Shown: piece after piece, positions 1 through 9,086 of the stretch
Numbering within the stretch: the first letter of the stretch is position 1
Layout of the letters: every line of letters begins with the position of its first letter
NCBI GenBank assembly: GCA_004299705.1
Contig: SCQS01000034.1
Span: forward strand, 113,677 to 177,676
Direction of reading: 5' to 3'
Source of the DNA: Rhodanobacteraceae bacterium
GTDB lineage: Bacteria; Pseudomonadota; Gammaproteobacteria; Xanthomonadales; Rhodanobacteraceae
Length of the DNA stretch: 64,000 nucleotides
Notes under the pieces: model-generated
Seen by the model: only the letters and a program-made list of their open reading frames with translations
The model's database searches: none
What the model was told of the DNA's origin: nothing
Made by a program: the position numbers and the translations under genes

Positions 1-1
1 C

Positions 2-835
2 AGGCTCGGCAGGGCATTGGCCGATGTGCCGTGCGGTACGTTCACGGTTTCGACCAAGGTTGGCCGGCGGATCGAACCCGATGCGGCGGCGAGTGGCCCG
101 ATCAACGACGGCTTCGCGGTCAGCGGCAGCCGTGCAGTATTCGATTACAGCCGCGACGGCGTGCTGCGTTCGTTCGAGGCCAGCCTGCAACGGCTCGCGC
201 TGGATCGTGTCGAGATCCTGTTGCTGCACGATGTCGGTCGCCTGGCTCATGGTGAGCGCCATCCGCAGATGCTGCGCCAGGCGCTTGAGGAAGCATTGCC
301 GGCGATGGCTGCGTTGCGTGACGCGGGCGCGGTCGATGCGATCGGTATCGGCGTCAACGAGGTCGAGGTGTGCCTGGAACTGATGCCGCGCTTCGACCTC
401 GATTGCATCATGCTGGCGGGGCGCTACACCTTGCTCGAACAGTCCTCCGCGCTTGGCCTGCTGGCCGAAGCGCAGCGGCGCGGCGTGCGCGTGATCGTCG
501 CCGGCCCTTACAACTCTGGCCTGCTCGGCAATCCCTATGGCCCTGGCGATACCTACGATTACGTGGCGGCAGGTGCCGGCGTGCTTGAACGCGCACGCGC
601 GATCTACGCGGTCTGCGCGGAGCAGCGCGTCGACGTGGGTGCGGCCGCACTGCAGTTCCCGCTGGCGCACCCGGCGGTGGCGGCGGTAGTGGCCGGCATG
701 CGCAACGTCGTGGAAGTGGAATGCACGATCTCGCGCAGCAGCCAACGCCTGCCGGCGCGCATCTGGTCGCGCCTGCGTGGCGCCGGAATCATCGCCCTCG
801 ATGCACCCGTGCCCGACATGGAGCAAGGCACATGA
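2..835 (+). CDS. L-fucose dehydrogenase, aldo/keto reductase family (5' truncated)
   Basis: Aldo/keto reductase of the D-threo-aldose/L-fucose 1-dehydrogenase type, which oxidises L-fucose to L-fuconolactone in the cytoplasm with NAD(P). The reading frame is open to the first base, so the gene begins outside the window; the TTG at 17 is internal. The visible part starts just before the STKVGR block, which carries the lysine of the family's catalytic tetrad; the Asp and Tyr of the tetrad would lie upstream of the window. Later blocks such as RVEILLLHD and the barrel-end GMRNV motif are typical of the family. Its stop overlaps the next start as ATGA (832-835), so it is translationally coupled to the dehydrogenase of the same pathway. 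D-threo-aldose dehydrogenase with broader specificity is the alternative; the surrounding fucose genes favour L-fucose. Confidence 0.85.
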   Translation, partial: RLGRALADVPCGTFTVSTKVGRRIEPDAAASGPINDGFAVSGSRAVFDYSRDGVLRSFEASLQRLALDRVEILLLHDVGRLAHGERHPQMLRQALEEALPAMAALRDAGAVDAIGIGVNEVEVCLELMPRFDLDCIMLAGRYTLLEQSSALGLLAEAQRRGVRVIVAGPYNSGLLGNPYGPGDTYDYVAAGAGVLERARAIYAVCAEQRVDVGAAALQFPLAHPAVAAVVAGMRNVVEVECTISRSSQRLPARIWSRLRGAGIIALDAPVPDMEQGT

Positions 836-1578
836 GCGGAAGGCTGACCGGCAAGCATTGCCTCGTCACCGCCGCGGGCGCCGGCATCGGGCGCGCCACC
901 GCGCTGGCGTTTGCACGCGAGGGCGCCGAGGTTCTGGCCACCGACATCGATGCGGCGGCGCTGCAGGCGTTGAAGGCAGGCAACGGTTCCCTGGATACGG
1001 CCGTGCTCGACGTCACCGATCCTGCACGAATCGCGGCGTTGGTTGCCGCGAATCCGGGGTTCGACGTGCTGTTCAACTGCGCGGGATACGTCCACGCCGG
1101 CACGATCCTCGATACCGACGAAGCCGCGTGGCGGCGTTCGTTCGCGGTCAACGTCGACTCGATGTTCCATCTTTGCAAGGCGGTGCTGCCGGGCATGCTG
1201 GCACGCGGTCGGGGCAGCATCGTCAACATGTCGTCGGTCGCTTCCAGCGTGAAGGGCGTGCCGAACCGCTTTGCCTACGGCGCGACCAAGGCCGCGGTGA
1301 TCGGGCTGACCAAGGCCATCGCCGCCGATTGCGTTGCGCGTGGCGTGCGCTGCAACGCGCTCTGCCCAGGCACGGTCGCAACGCCTTCGCTCGCGCAGCG
1401 CATGGCCGCGATGGGCGGCGATCCCGACGCAGTGCGCAAGGGATTCATCGACCGTCAACCGATGGGCCGGCTGGGCGCGCCGGAAGAAATCGCCGCGCTC
1501 GCCGTGTATCTGGCGTCGGACGAGTCGGCGTTCACCACCGGCGCGATCCACGTTGTCGACGGCGGCTGGACGGATTAG
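832..1578 (+). CDS. 2-keto-3-deoxy-L-fuconate dehydrogenase (SDR family)
   Basis: Short-chain dehydrogenase of 248 residues, the usual single-domain SDR length. The Rossmann glycine motif is AAGAGIG (residues 14-20), followed by NCAG (82-85), a serine at about 135 and the catalytic YxxxK pair Tyr149/Lys153. The family member in Xanthomonas oxidises 2-keto-3-deoxy-L-fuconate to 2,4-diketo-3-deoxy-L-fuconate with NAD+. The start overlaps the stop of the upstream fucose dehydrogenase by 4 bp, and only 10 bp separate it from the downstream FAH-family hydrolase, which takes the diketo product. The substrate is inferred from this context, because SDR sequence alone does not fix it. Confidence 0.85.
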   Translation: MSGRLTGKHCLVTAAGAGIGRATALAFAREGAEVLATDIDAAALQALKAGNGSLDTAVLDVTDPARIAALVAANPGFDVLFNCAGYVHAGTILDTDEAAWRRSFAVNVDSMFHLCKAVLPGMLARGRGSIVNMSSVASSVKGVPNRFAYGATKAAVIGLTKAIAADCVARGVRCNALCPGTVATPSLAQRMAAMGGDPDAVRKGFIDRQPMGRLGAPEEIAALAVYLASDESAFTTGAIHVVDGGWTD

Positions 1579-1588
1579 AGGATCGTCA

Positions 1589-2434
1589 ATGAAGCTGGTG
1601 CGTCATGGAGAAAAGGGGAGCGAGAGGCCTGGCCTGCTGGATGCCGACGGCGCCCTGCGCGATCTTTCCGCGGCGGTGCCGGACATCGCCGGCGATGCCT
1701 TGACGGACGCGGGTATCGCACGTTTGCGTTCACTCGATGCGGCATCGCTACCTGGGGTAAAGGGCGAGCCTCGGCTCGGCGCACCGGTCGCGGGTATCGG
1801 CAAGCTGATCTGCGTCGGTCTCAACTACGCCGACCACGCGGCCGAATCCGGCCAGCCGGTTCCCGAACAGCCGGTGATTTTCATGAAGGCGACCAGCGCG
1901 ATCGCAGGCCCGTTCGACGACGTGATGATCCCGCAAGGGTCGAGCAAGACCGACTGGGAAGTCGAACTGGGCGTGGTGATCGGCAATGCTGCGCGCAACG
2001 TGTCGCGGGATACCGCCCTGGAGCATGTCGCCGGCTATCTGATCGTCAACGACCTTTCCGAACGCGCATTCCAGTTCGACCATGGCGGCCAGTGGGTCAA
2101 GGGCAAGAGCTGCGACGGTTTCGGCCCGCTCGGTCCGTGGCTGGTGACGCGCGATGAAATTCCCGACCCGCAAAAACTTGCGATGTGGCTGAGCGTCAAT
2201 GGCCACCGTTACCAGGATGGCAACACCCGCACGATGATCTTCGACGTGGCGACGCTGGTCAGCCACATCAGCCGTTACATGACGCTGCTGCCGGGCGACG
2301 TGATTTCGACCGGCACGCCGCCGGGCGTGGGCCTGGGCCAGAAACCACCGGTGTACCTGAAACCCGGCGACGTGATGGAGCTTGGAATCAGCGGTTTGGG
2401 GATGCAACGCCAGCGGACGGTCGCCGCGCGCTGA
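1589..2434 (+). CDS. 2,4-diketo-3-deoxy-L-fuconate hydrolase (fumarylacetoacetate hydrolase family)
   Basis: Member of the fumarylacetoacetate hydrolase superfamily, 281 residues from the ATG at 1589. A short variable N-terminal part is followed by the catalytic fold: GLNYADHA, then KATSAI, the metal-ligand region [11 protein letters not shown], and the C-terminal STGTPPGVG signature. In the oxidative fucose/rhamnose routes this enzyme cleaves the 2,4-diketo-3-deoxy acid to pyruvate and L-lactate, the last step. It lies between the dehydrogenase that makes its substrate and the fuconate dehydratase, all on one strand with small gaps (10 and 38 bp), so a single operon is likely. An earlier in-frame start at 1334 would overlap the dehydrogenase heavily and is rejected. 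Confidence 0.85.
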   Translation: MKLVRHGEKGSERPGLLDADGALRDLSAAVPDIAGDALTDAGIARLRSLDAASLPGVKGEPRLGAPVAGIGKLICVGLNYADHAAESGQPVPEQPVIFMKATSAIAGPFDDVMIPQGSSKTDWEVELGVVIGNAARNVSRDTALEHVAGYLIVNDLSERAFQFDHGGQWVKGKSCDGFGPLGPWLVTRDEIPDPQKLAMWLSVNGHRYQDGNTRTMIFDVATLVSHISRYMTLLPGDVISTGTPPGVGLGQKPPVYLKPGDVMELGISGLGMQRQRTVAAR

Positions 2435-2472
2435 TGCGCGCAATGCGGCGCTGCCGCAAAGGAAGCAAGAGA

Positions 2473-3807
2473 ATGTCCAGGATTGTCGCCCTCGATGCGC
2501 TCGATGTGCGCTTCCCGACCTCGCGCGACGGGATCGGCTCGGACGCGATGAACCGCGACCCGGATTACTCCGCGGCGTACGTGACATTGCGTACGGACGA
2601 TCCATCCGGGCTTGCCGGCCATGCGCTGGTGTTCACGATCGGCCGCGGCAACGAAGTGCAGACCGCAGCGTTACGTGCATTGTCGCCGTTGGTGGTTGGG
2701 TGCGAAGTGTCGAGCGTGCTGGACGACCCTGGCGCGTTCGCGCGCAGCCTCGCCGACGATTCGCAACTGCGCTGGCTTGGCCCCGAGAAGGGCGTGATGC
2801 ACATGGCTGTCGGCGCCGTGGTCAACGCCACGTGGGACATGGCGGCGCGGCGAGTGGAGATGCCGATGTGGCAGTACATCGCCAGTCTGTCGCCGGAACG
2901 CATCGTCGCGGCCATCGATTTTCGCTATATCAGCGACGCGCTCACGCCTGCCGAGGCGCTCGCCCTGCTGCGCCTTGCCGAACCTGGCCGGCGCGCGCGT
3001 ACCGAAGCATTGTTGCAGCGCGGTTATCCCGCGTACACGACCTCGCCCGGCTGGCTGGGCTATGACGACGAAACGATGGCGCGGTTGGCGCGGCAGGCGG
3101 TGGCGGACGGTTTCCGTACCATCAAGCTGAAGGTGGGCGCGTGCATCGAGGACGACCTGCGCCGCCTGCGCCGCGTGCGCGAAGCGGTGGGTGACGATGT
3201 CGCGATCGCGGTGGATGCCAACCAGCGCTGGGACGCTGCGCAGGCGATCGGTTGGATCAACCGTTTGGCGCCGTTCAAGCCGGCGTGGGTCGAGGAGCCC
3301 ACCAGTCCCGACGACATCCTCGGCCACACCGCGATCCGGCTGGCGGTGGCGCCGACCCCGATCTCGACCGGCGAGCACACCCACAACCGGGTGATGTTCA
3401 AGCAGTTCCTGCAGGCGCACGCGGTCAGCCTGCTGCAGATCGATGCGGCGCGCGTGGGCGGCGTCAACGAAATCCTGGCGATCCTGCTGCTGGCCGCGAA
3501 GTTCGGCGTACGGGTGTTCCCGCACGCGGGCGGTGTCGGCCTCTGTGAAATGGTGCAGCATCTCGCGATGGCGGATTTCATCGCGATCAGCGGGGCGATG
3601 GAAGATCGTGCGATCGAATACGTCGATCACCTGCACGAGCATTTCGTCGACCCGGTGCGGATTCGAAACGGACGCTACCTGGCGCCGACGCGGCCGGGAT
3701 TCTCGACGCGCATGCACGAGGCACCGCTGCGCGAATACGCGTATCCCGAAGGCGGATTCTGGCGTGGCGAAGGTGTTGCGTCGGCATCCGCGCGTCGTTC
3801 ATCCTGA
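2473..3807 (+). CDS. L-fuconate dehydratase (enolase superfamily)
   Basis: Dehydrates L-fuconate to 2-keto-3-deoxy-L-fuconate. The protein is 444 residues. All residues of the mandelate-racemase-type active site are visible: Lys218-x-Lys220 (KLK), metal ligands Asp248 (VDAN), Glu274 (VEEPTSPDD) and Glu301 (STGEHTHN), and His351 in FPHAGGVG. From memory, the positions coincide with those described for the characterised Xanthomonas campestris enzyme (Lys220, His351), which makes the specificity call unusually firm for this superfamily. The ATG at 2473 is preceded by an AAGGAAG ribosome site. It closes the 5' fucose gene group; a 213-bp gap follows, in which I see no further gene. Confidence 0.93.
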   Translation: MSRIVALDALDVRFPTSRDGIGSDAMNRDPDYSAAYVTLRTDDPSGLAGHALVFTIGRGNEVQTAALRALSPLVVGCEVSSVLDDPGAFARSLADDSQLRWLGPEKGVMHMAVGAVVNATWDMAARRVEMPMWQYIASLSPERIVAAIDFRYISDALTPAEALALLRLAEPGRRARTEALLQRGYPAYTTSPGWLGYDDETMARLARQAVADGFRTIKLKVGACIEDDLRRLRRVREAVGDDVAIAVDANQRWDAAQAIGWINRLAPFKPAWVEEPTSPDDILGHTAIRLAVAPTPISTGEHTHNRVMFKQFLQAHAVSLLQIDAARVGGVNEILAILLLAAKFGVRVFPHAGGVGLCEMVQHLAMADFIAISGAMEDRAIEYVDHLHEHFVDPVRIRNGRYLAPTRPGFSTRMHEAPLREYAYPEGGFWRGEGVASASARRSS

Positions 3808-4020
3808 ACAGGCAGCAAGGACCGTACGCGGGTTTGCTGCGCGTTCACTTTGCGCGGCCCGAATTCGATGCACATTCATCGGAACCCTTCACCATGGGAA
3901 CCGACAGGGGCGTCCGGCACAGCCATCCGCACGCCGCCACTGGAAACGGTTCCGGAAGATGCGCGGCAGCATGGAAGGCGTGTGTGTCCACCACGACAAC
4001 TTCCGACGAGGAAACGCATC

Positions 4021-4473
4021 ATGAAAAACCGCATGTCAGTCATCGCCGCATCGTTGCTTGCAGCTTCGCTCGGTGCCAGCGCATTCGCGCAGGTTCCACC
4101 GCAGCAACAAACGCCGCCCGAGCAACCGATGCCGCCGCAACAGCAAATGCCACCACAGCAGCAGATGCCACCACAGCAGCAGATGCCACCTGCCGCTTCG
4201 GCGAACGCGGCCAGCGGTGCATCGAGCTCCGCGACAGCGCACAAGATCAAGCGCGCACTGACGCGGCACGGGGTCACGGCCACCGGGGTCACCGTCGCGT
4301 TCAGCGATGGCACCGCGACGCTCAGCGGAACCGTTTACACCCAGCAGGACATCGCCAAGGCGAAAAAAGCCGCGATGCACGTCAGCGGCGTAACCCAGGT
4401 CGACGTCTCGGGCCTGCACGCGCGCAAGGGCCAGAGCCAGCAATCAGGACAGCCCCAATCTGGCCAGAGCTGA
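4021..4473 (+). CDS. Secreted BON-domain protein with Pro/Gln-rich tandem repeat
   Basis: Protein of 150 residues with a Sec signal peptide (MKNRMSVIAA... ending near AFA-Q at about residue 23), a low-complexity linker of MPPQQQ units, and a C-terminal BON domain (about residues 70-135; pattern VTVAFSDGTATLSGTVYTQQD). BON domains occur in periplasmic or envelope proteins such as OsmY-type proteins and probably bind membranes or other surfaces. The predicted location is the periplasm. The gene stands alone between the fucose genes and the mutarotase and has no obvious role in sugar catabolism. An upstream in-frame start at 3850 lacks a signal sequence at its N-terminus and is less likely. The precise function is unknown. 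Confidence 0.8.
   Translation: MKNRMSVIAASLLAASLGASAFAQVPPQQQTPPEQPMPPQQQMPPQQQMPPQQQMPPAASANAASGASSSATAHKIKRALTRHGVTATGVTVAFSDGTATLSGTVYTQQDIAKAKKAAMHVSGVTQVDVSGLHARKGQSQQSGQPQSGQS
4129..4191 (+). repeat. Tandem 18-bp repeat encoding MPPQQQ units
   Basis: Three consecutive 18-bp units (4129-4146, 4147-4164, 4165-4182) plus a partial fourth encode MPPQQQ in the BON-domain protein. Units two and three are identical. Changes in copy number would keep the reading frame and only vary linker length. Confidence 0.9.
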
Positions 4474-4506
4474 TCGACACCCGCCCTGATGCTCGGTCAA
4501 CCCTCT

Positions 4507-4634
4507 CGTCATTCTTGGGCGATCACCGGCTGCATCGGTGATCGAACCCGGAATCTGCCTTTGAAGGTACCCGAAGCTAAGAGCAGATTCCGGGTTCGGC
4601 CTGCGCTGAAGCTGCAGACCGCCCCGGAATGACG
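4507..4634. repeat. REP-like palindromic element, family A
   Basis: A nested inverted repeat. The outer ends are CGTCATTC (4507-4514) and GGAATGACG near 4626-4634. The inner arms are AACCCGGAATCTG (4545-4557) and its exact complement CAGATTCCGGGTT (4584-4596). Related elements are at 10607-10732 and 46693-46795. It fills most of the gap between the BON-protein gene and the mutarotase gene. Confidence 0.75.
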
Positions 4635-4705
4635 GGAAATGTTGCTTCCCGAGGTATAGCGCTTGTCAGGTTCAGCGGGGAGAGGGGCCTGCGGTGCGGC
4701 AACGC

Positions 4706-5065
4706 TCAAGCGTCGCGCACCAGCGGTGATTCACGCAACGAAAACAGCCGCGTCATCGGCAGCCACTTCTCGCCGGGTTTGGCGAACGGCAGTGCGCGTT
4801 GGAACCGCCACATCAGGGCTTCCCAAGCCTGCATGCGCGGATCGGCCGCATCGGCGGTGGCCTTGGCTTCGACCGAATAATCTTCGGGCACGTCCAGCAC
4901 CATCACAAGGCGATTGCCGGCCCGGAAGATCTCCAGGTCAAGGATGCCGGCGGCGCGGATCGACGCCACGACTTCCGGCCAGATGTTTTCGGCCCGATGC
5001 CAGCGTTCGTATTCGGCAATCAATTCGGGGTCGTCATGCAGGTCGAGGGCGTAATACAGGCGCAT
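4706..5065 (-). CDS. L-rhamnose/L-fucose mutarotase family protein
   Basis: A 119-residue protein of the L-rhamnose mutarotase family (formerly DUF718), beginning MRLYYALDLHDD. It has the conserved early block EYERWHR and the later MWRFQ segment typical of these small dimeric alpha/beta barrels, which interconvert sugar anomers. Next to a fucose permease and the fucose oxidation genes it most likely acts on L-fucose, supplying the anomer used by the dehydrogenase. The ATG at 5065 is chosen because everything upstream in that frame overlaps the permease antisense to its own composition and does not match the family. Only 1 bp separates it from the permease stop, so the two form a minus-strand operon. 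Confidence 0.88.
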   Translation of the reverse strand: MRLYYALDLHDDPELIAEYERWHRAENIWPEVVASIRAAGILDLEIFRAGNRLVMVLDVPEDYSVEAKATADAADPRMQAWEALMWRFQRALPFAKPGEKWLPMTRLFSLRESPLVRDA

Positions 5066-5066
5066 G

Positions 5067-6371
5067 TCATTCCTTGGTCGTGGATGCACCGCCGCGCTGC
5101 ACTGCAAACAACCACACCGCCACGAAGCAACCCAGCGGCACCAGCTCCGCGATATTGATGGACGCGGCATCGGAAATGGCACCGAGCAGCGGCGGCAGGA
5201 CTGCGCCGCCGACGATGGCCATGACCAGGAAAGATGCACCGGTCTTGCGTTCCGCGTCGTTGAAACCGTCCACGCCCAGCGCGAAGATCGTCGGATACAT
5301 CACCGACATGAAAAAGCTCACCAGCACCAGCGCGACCAGCCCGGTCATCCCCGGCAGGGCCACGGCCAGCGCGCACAGCACGACGTTGATCGCGGCGAAC
5401 GTAGCCAGCAACCGGCGCGGCGCGAAGAACTTCATCAACGCCGTGCCCGTGAAGCGCCCTGCCGCGAACAGCACCAGCGAGGCGACCAGGTAATCGGCGG
5501 CGCGTTTTTCCGGCGTGCCGGGCAGGGTGCCCTGGCAGTAGAAAATCAGGTAGCTCCATACGCAGGTTTGGGCTCCGACATAGAAAAACTGCGCCGCGAC
5601 CGCGGAAAGGTAATGGCGGTTGCCCAGCAGACGACGCACGACGCGGTTGCCATCATCGGATGCGACCGTGGCGGTCGCGCGCGGGTGTTCGCCCCGCACC
5701 GGAATGTGCGTCAGCGCCAACAACACGGCCCAGCCTGCCACCACGGCGGCGATGACCAGGTATGGCGCCCGCACCGTCAGCAACTGGCTCGATGCGTACG
5801 CATGGCGCGCCGCGGGCGCCATCGCGGCCAGTTGCTCGGGCGTGTGCTCGACCCCGTTGAAGATGAAGCTGCGCCCAGCCACCACGGCCACGATCGCGCC
5901 GAGCGCGTTGAACGATTGTGCGAAGTTCAGTCGGCGCGCGCCGCCTTCGGGCGGGCCCAGCACCGTCACCAGCGGGTTGGCCGAGGTTTCGAGGAACGAC
6001 AACCCGCTGGCGATGACGAACAGCCCGCACAGGAACACGCCGTAGCTTTGCATCGCGGCCGCCGGGTAGAACAGCAGCGCGCCGATGGCGAACAGCGCCA
6101 GTCCCACGAGGATGCCACTCTTGAAACCGTAGCGGCGCATGCACATGCCCGCAGGAATCGCGAGCACGAAATAACCCAGGTAGAACGCGCTTTGCACCAG
6201 CCCTGCCTGCAGGTTGGACAGTTCGAACGCGTTCTTGAACTGCTTGATCAGGATGTCGTTGAGGTTGTTGGCCAGCGCCCACAGGAAGAACAGACCGACG
6301 ACCAGCGCGAACGCCAGCAGGGATGCGCGTGCAGCGGGAGTTCGGGACGTGGTGGCGTCGGTGCTGGACAT
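5067..6371 (-). CDS. fucP: L-fucose:H+ symporter, MFS family
   Basis: Major facilitator protein of about 434 residues with the hydrophobicity of a 12-helix inner-membrane carrier. The start of the first helix carries the FFLWALANNLNDILIKQFK segment typical of the FucP/GlcP branch; the conserved FLETSANPLV block follows near residue 150. It would import L-fucose released outside the cytoplasm. The ATG at 6371 is chosen because the preceding 50 residues of open frame are proline-rich and not membrane-like. It is transcribed away from the IclR gene and is followed at once by the mutarotase. A glucose/galactose GlcP-type specificity is possible, but the neighbours favour fucose. Confidence 0.88.
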   Translation of the reverse strand: MSSTDATTSRTPAARASLLAFALVVGLFFLWALANNLNDILIKQFKNAFELSNLQAGLVQSAFYLGYFVLAIPAGMCMRRYGFKSGILVGLALFAIGALLFYPAAAMQSYGVFLCGLFVIASGLSFLETSANPLVTVLGPPEGGARRLNFAQSFNALGAIVAVVAGRSFIFNGVEHTPEQLAAMAPAARHAYASSQLLTVRAPYLVIAAVVAGWAVLLALTHIPVRGEHPRATATVASDDGNRVVRRLLGNRHYLSAVAAQFFYVGAQTCVWSYLIFYCQGTLPGTPEKRAADYLVASLVLFAAGRFTGTALMKFFAPRRLLATFAAINVVLCALAVALPGMTGLVALVLVSFFMSVMYPTIFALGVDGFNDAERKTGASFLVMAIVGGAVLPPLLGAISDAASINIAELVPLGCFVAVWLFAVQRGGASTTKE

Positions 6372-6735
6372 GGCGAGGGTTGGAGTCCTCTCTTTCAAGG
6401 GTGAATCGGCACGCTTGCGGAACGATGGTTCATCTGCCGGTGGGCGCGGGGAGCACGAGTCTGGACAGGGCGCCTGGCCTGGCAACGGATCGGGTTGGAT
6501 GGTGTCTGGCGGCAAGTGCAATCCACCCCCACCCCGGCCCTCCCTTGAATGGGAGGGAGCAAGTCATCTTCCGAAGCAATCGAAGAATCGCGGCCGCCGT
6601 GCTTGCCCTGTGGCGTGTTCCGTTCGATACTAGCTTGTGGATCGTTGTGTTGTAAATATAAAATCAAAATTCGTCAATGCATTGCATGGGGATGAACACC
6701 GCCCCGCCGATCACCAGCGCGAGCGAGTACGACGC
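6372..6735. other. Divergent intergenic region between fucP and the IclR gene
   Basis: This 364-bp gap separates two divergent genes and should hold both promoters. It contains a dispersed hairpin CCCTCCC/GGGAGGG (6538-6557) and an AT-rich tract (6641-6676) that stands out from the GC-rich surroundings and is the best candidate site for promoter and IclR binding. I see no convincing small gene in it. Confidence 0.6.
6635..6662 (+). promoter_or_regulatory. Candidate sigma70 promoter for the iclR-fucosidase operon
   Basis: TTGTGG (6635-6640) and TATAAA (6657-6662) are separated by 16 bp, about 75 bp before the IclR start, in the only AT-rich tract of the gap. This is a sequence-pattern prediction only. 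Confidence 0.4.
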
Positions 6736-7488
6736 ATGCCGAAAATACCACCCAAGTACCGCGCGCCCGCCCTCGACAAGGGGCTGGACATCCTGGAACT
6801 TCTGGCGCGCACATCCGGGCCGCTCAGCATGACGGCCATCGCCGCGGCCATCGGTTATTCCAAGGGCGAAATCTTCCGGATGCTGCAGGTGCTGGAGGAG
6901 CGCGGCTACATCGCACGCGAGAACGACGCGGGTTTCGTGTTGACCAATCGCCTGTTCCTGCTCGGTATGGAACGCCCGCCGGTGAAGACGCTCGTGGATG
7001 CCGCGTTGCCGGTGATGCACCGGCTTGCGCAGCAGGCGATGCAGGCCTGCCACCTGGTGGTGGCGTCGGGCGAGCAGATGGTGGTGATCGCGCGCGTCGA
7101 ACCGCCGGGGGACGTTGGTTTCGTGGTGCGCGTGGGGCACCGCCTGCCGCTGGTGCATTCCACCTCCGGTGCGGTGCTGTTCGCGTTCCAGCGCAAGGAA
7201 ATGCGCGCGCGTTGGATGGACGCGCTGGACGCGGCCGGCGTGAAATTTGCGCGCAAACGCTTCGTCGCTCAGGCCGACGCGATTCGCAACCAGGGTTACG
7301 CGATGCTTCCCAGTGGCGACGTGGACGCGGTGACCGACCTGTCGGCACCGATCCTGCGGCACGGCAGCGCCGCCGGCGCGCTCACGATTCCCTATGTCGA
7401 ACGGCGTCCGGTGAAGGTTGCCATGAAGACGGCGCTGGAGCGCCTGCGCGCCGCGGTCGCGGACATCTCACGCGAGTTGACGGCATGA
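6736..7488 (+). CDS. IclR-family transcriptional regulator (probable fucose/fucoside regulator)
   Basis: A 250-residue protein with an N-terminal winged helix-turn-helix (about residues 10-75; LDKGLDILELLA followed by the recognition segment SKGEIFRMLQVLEERGY) and a C-terminal IclR effector-binding domain (about 85-245). The start ATG at 6736 gives the expected family length; 33 further open codons upstream are not IclR-like. It lies only 10 bp before the first fucosidase, so it is probably co-transcribed with it, and it is divergent from fucP. The likely effector is L-fucose or a pathway intermediate such as fuconate, but this is inferred from position alone. Confidence 0.85.
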   Translation: MPKIPPKYRAPALDKGLDILELLARTSGPLSMTAIAAAIGYSKGEIFRMLQVLEERGYIARENDAGFVLTNRLFLLGMERPPVKTLVDAALPVMHRLAQQAMQACHLVVASGEQMVVIARVEPPGDVGFVVRVGHRLPLVHSTSGAVLFAFQRKEMRARWMDALDAAGVKFARKRFVAQADAIRNQGYAMLPSGDVDAVTDLSAPILRHGSAAGALTIPYVERRPVKVAMKTALERLRAAVADISRELTA

Positions 7489-7498
7489 GGCTGCGCTG

Positions 7499-8896
7499 AT
7501 GAGGCGCTGGCTGGTCATGCTGGTTTGGGCACTCGCCGCAGCCGGTGCGGCCAGCGTGCCTGCTGCCGCCGCTGCCGAGAGCCATGACACCACGCAGCCA
7601 GCAGCGCCGAGTTACAACCAGCGAATGCAATGGTTCGCCGATGCCAAGTTCGGCATCTTCATCCATTGGGGCATCTACTCGGTCGACGGCATCACCGAGT
7701 CGTGGTCGTTCTTCGACGGCGACATTCCCTACGTCGACTACATGAAGCAGTTGCACGGCTTCACCGCGAGCCATTACGACCCGCAGGCCTGGGCGAATCT
7801 GATCAAGGCCAGCGGCGCGCGCTACGCGGTGTTGACCGCCAAGCATCATGACGGTGTCGCGTTGTGGCCGACGAAGCGCGGACTCAACGTGGTCAAGGAC
7901 ACGCCCGCGCACCGCGATCTGGTGGGGCCGTTCGTCAAGGCACTGCGCAAGGACGATCTGAAAGTCGGGTTGTATTTCTCGTTGATCGATTGGTCTTCAC
8001 CGCTTTATCCGGCTTTCACCCACGACCAGACCCGCTACAGGATCGAGGACGATCCGGCGCGCTGGACCCGGTTCGTCACGTATTACCAGGACCAAGTACA
8101 CGACCTGACGCGTCGTTACCACCCGGACCTGTACTGGTTCGACGGCGACTGGGAGCACACGCCGGCGCAATGGCACACGAAACAGTTGCGCGAGTGGATC
8201 CTCGCGCACAATCCCGATGCGATCATGAACTCGCGGCTTGCAGGTTACGGCGATTACGGCACGCCGGAGCAGGGCGTGCCGATCGCGCGGCCGCCCTACA
8301 AGTACTGGGAGTTGTGCCTGACCATGAACAATTCGTGGGGCTGGCAGCCGCACGACCATCACTTCAAATCGGTCGATGAATTGATCCGCATCCTCGCCGA
8401 TACCGCGGGCATGGGCGGCAACCTGCTGCTGGACATCGGCCCGCGCGCCGACGGCACGATTCCCAAGATCGAATCAGACACGCTCAAACAGATCGGCCAG
8501 TGGCTGGGCAAGAACGGTGAAGCGATTTATGGCACGGTCGCCGGCATCCCGAAGGATTACTACGAAGGCGCCAGCACCTTGTCGAAGGATCGCAAGACGC
8601 TGTACCTGTTCATCGACGGCAATCCAGAAGGGCCGGTGCTGGTCAAGGGACTGACGAACCGCGTGGTGCGTGCGTGGGTGGTCGGCAACGGCACCATCCT
8701 GAGTCCGCAGCGGGTCGGCGCCACGCTCGGCACCGCGCCGGCACTGCTGTATGTCCACGTGCCCGCAGACGAGCTCGATCCCCAGCACGTCACCGCGATC
8801 GCGCTGCAACTGGACGGCCCGATCAAGCTGTATCGCGACACCGCCAAGCCGGCGCAACTGGATCCAGACGAACCCACGATGCGTACGGTGAATTGA
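7499..8896 (+). CDS. Alpha-L-fucosidase, GH29 (first copy, Sec-exported)
   Basis: Retaining GH29 alpha-L-fucosidase of 465 residues. It has a Sec signal peptide (about residues 1-26, ending AAAAA-ES). The family's N-terminal motif FGIFIHWGIYSV starts near residue 51, TAKHHDGV near 113, and the nucleophile is predicted as Asp215 in YWFDGDW. A C-terminal beta domain runs from about residue 350. The predicted location is the periplasm. It follows the IclR gene by 10 bp. It differs clearly from the second GH29 gene downstream, which suggests different linkages, for example antennary alpha-1,3/1,4-fucose versus core alpha-1,3-fucose. Which one does which cannot be told from sequence. Confidence 0.92.
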   Translation: MRRWLVMLVWALAAAGAASVPAAAAAESHDTTQPAAPSYNQRMQWFADAKFGIFIHWGIYSVDGITESWSFFDGDIPYVDYMKQLHGFTASHYDPQAWANLIKASGARYAVLTAKHHDGVALWPTKRGLNVVKDTPAHRDLVGPFVKALRKDDLKVGLYFSLIDWSSPLYPAFTHDQTRYRIEDDPARWTRFVTYYQDQVHDLTRRYHPDLYWFDGDWEHTPAQWHTKQLREWILAHNPDAIMNSRLAGYGDYGTPEQGVPIARPPYKYWELCLTMNNSWGWQPHDHHFKSVDELIRILADTAGMGGNLLLDIGPRADGTIPKIESDTLKQIGQWLGKNGEAIYGTVAGIPKDYYEGASTLSKDRKTLYLFIDGNPEGPVLVKGLTNRVVRAWVVGNGTILSPQRVGATLGTAPALLYVHVPADELDPQHVTAIALQLDGPIKLYRDTAKPAQLDPDEPTMRTVN

Positions 8897-8916
8897 CCCA
8901 AGGTTATGCGGCTCGC

Positions 8917-9050
8917 GCAGGTTGGGTTGAGTCCGGGCCGCATTTTTGCCGTCCCTGGCACTGGGTCCCGGCCAGTCCATGGCCGGGATGACGGAACCCC
9001 AACGCGATGCGCGTTGGGGTTCGCATGAAGCCGCTCACCCCAACCTACCG
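8917..9050. repeat. Composite palindromic element between the two fucosidases
   Basis: The gap holds outer inverted arms of the AGGTTGGGTTGAG / CTCACCCCAACCT type (near 8919 and 9036), a perfect hairpin AACCCCAACGC (8995-9005) / GCGTTGGGGTT (9011-9021) with a 5-nt loop, and a short CCCGGCCA/TGGCCGGG palindrome (8967-8987). No T-tract follows, so it is not a classical terminator. Confidence 0.7.
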
Positions 9051-9086
9051 GCTGCCGCAAAATGTAATCGAGAGGAACGTCAAGTC

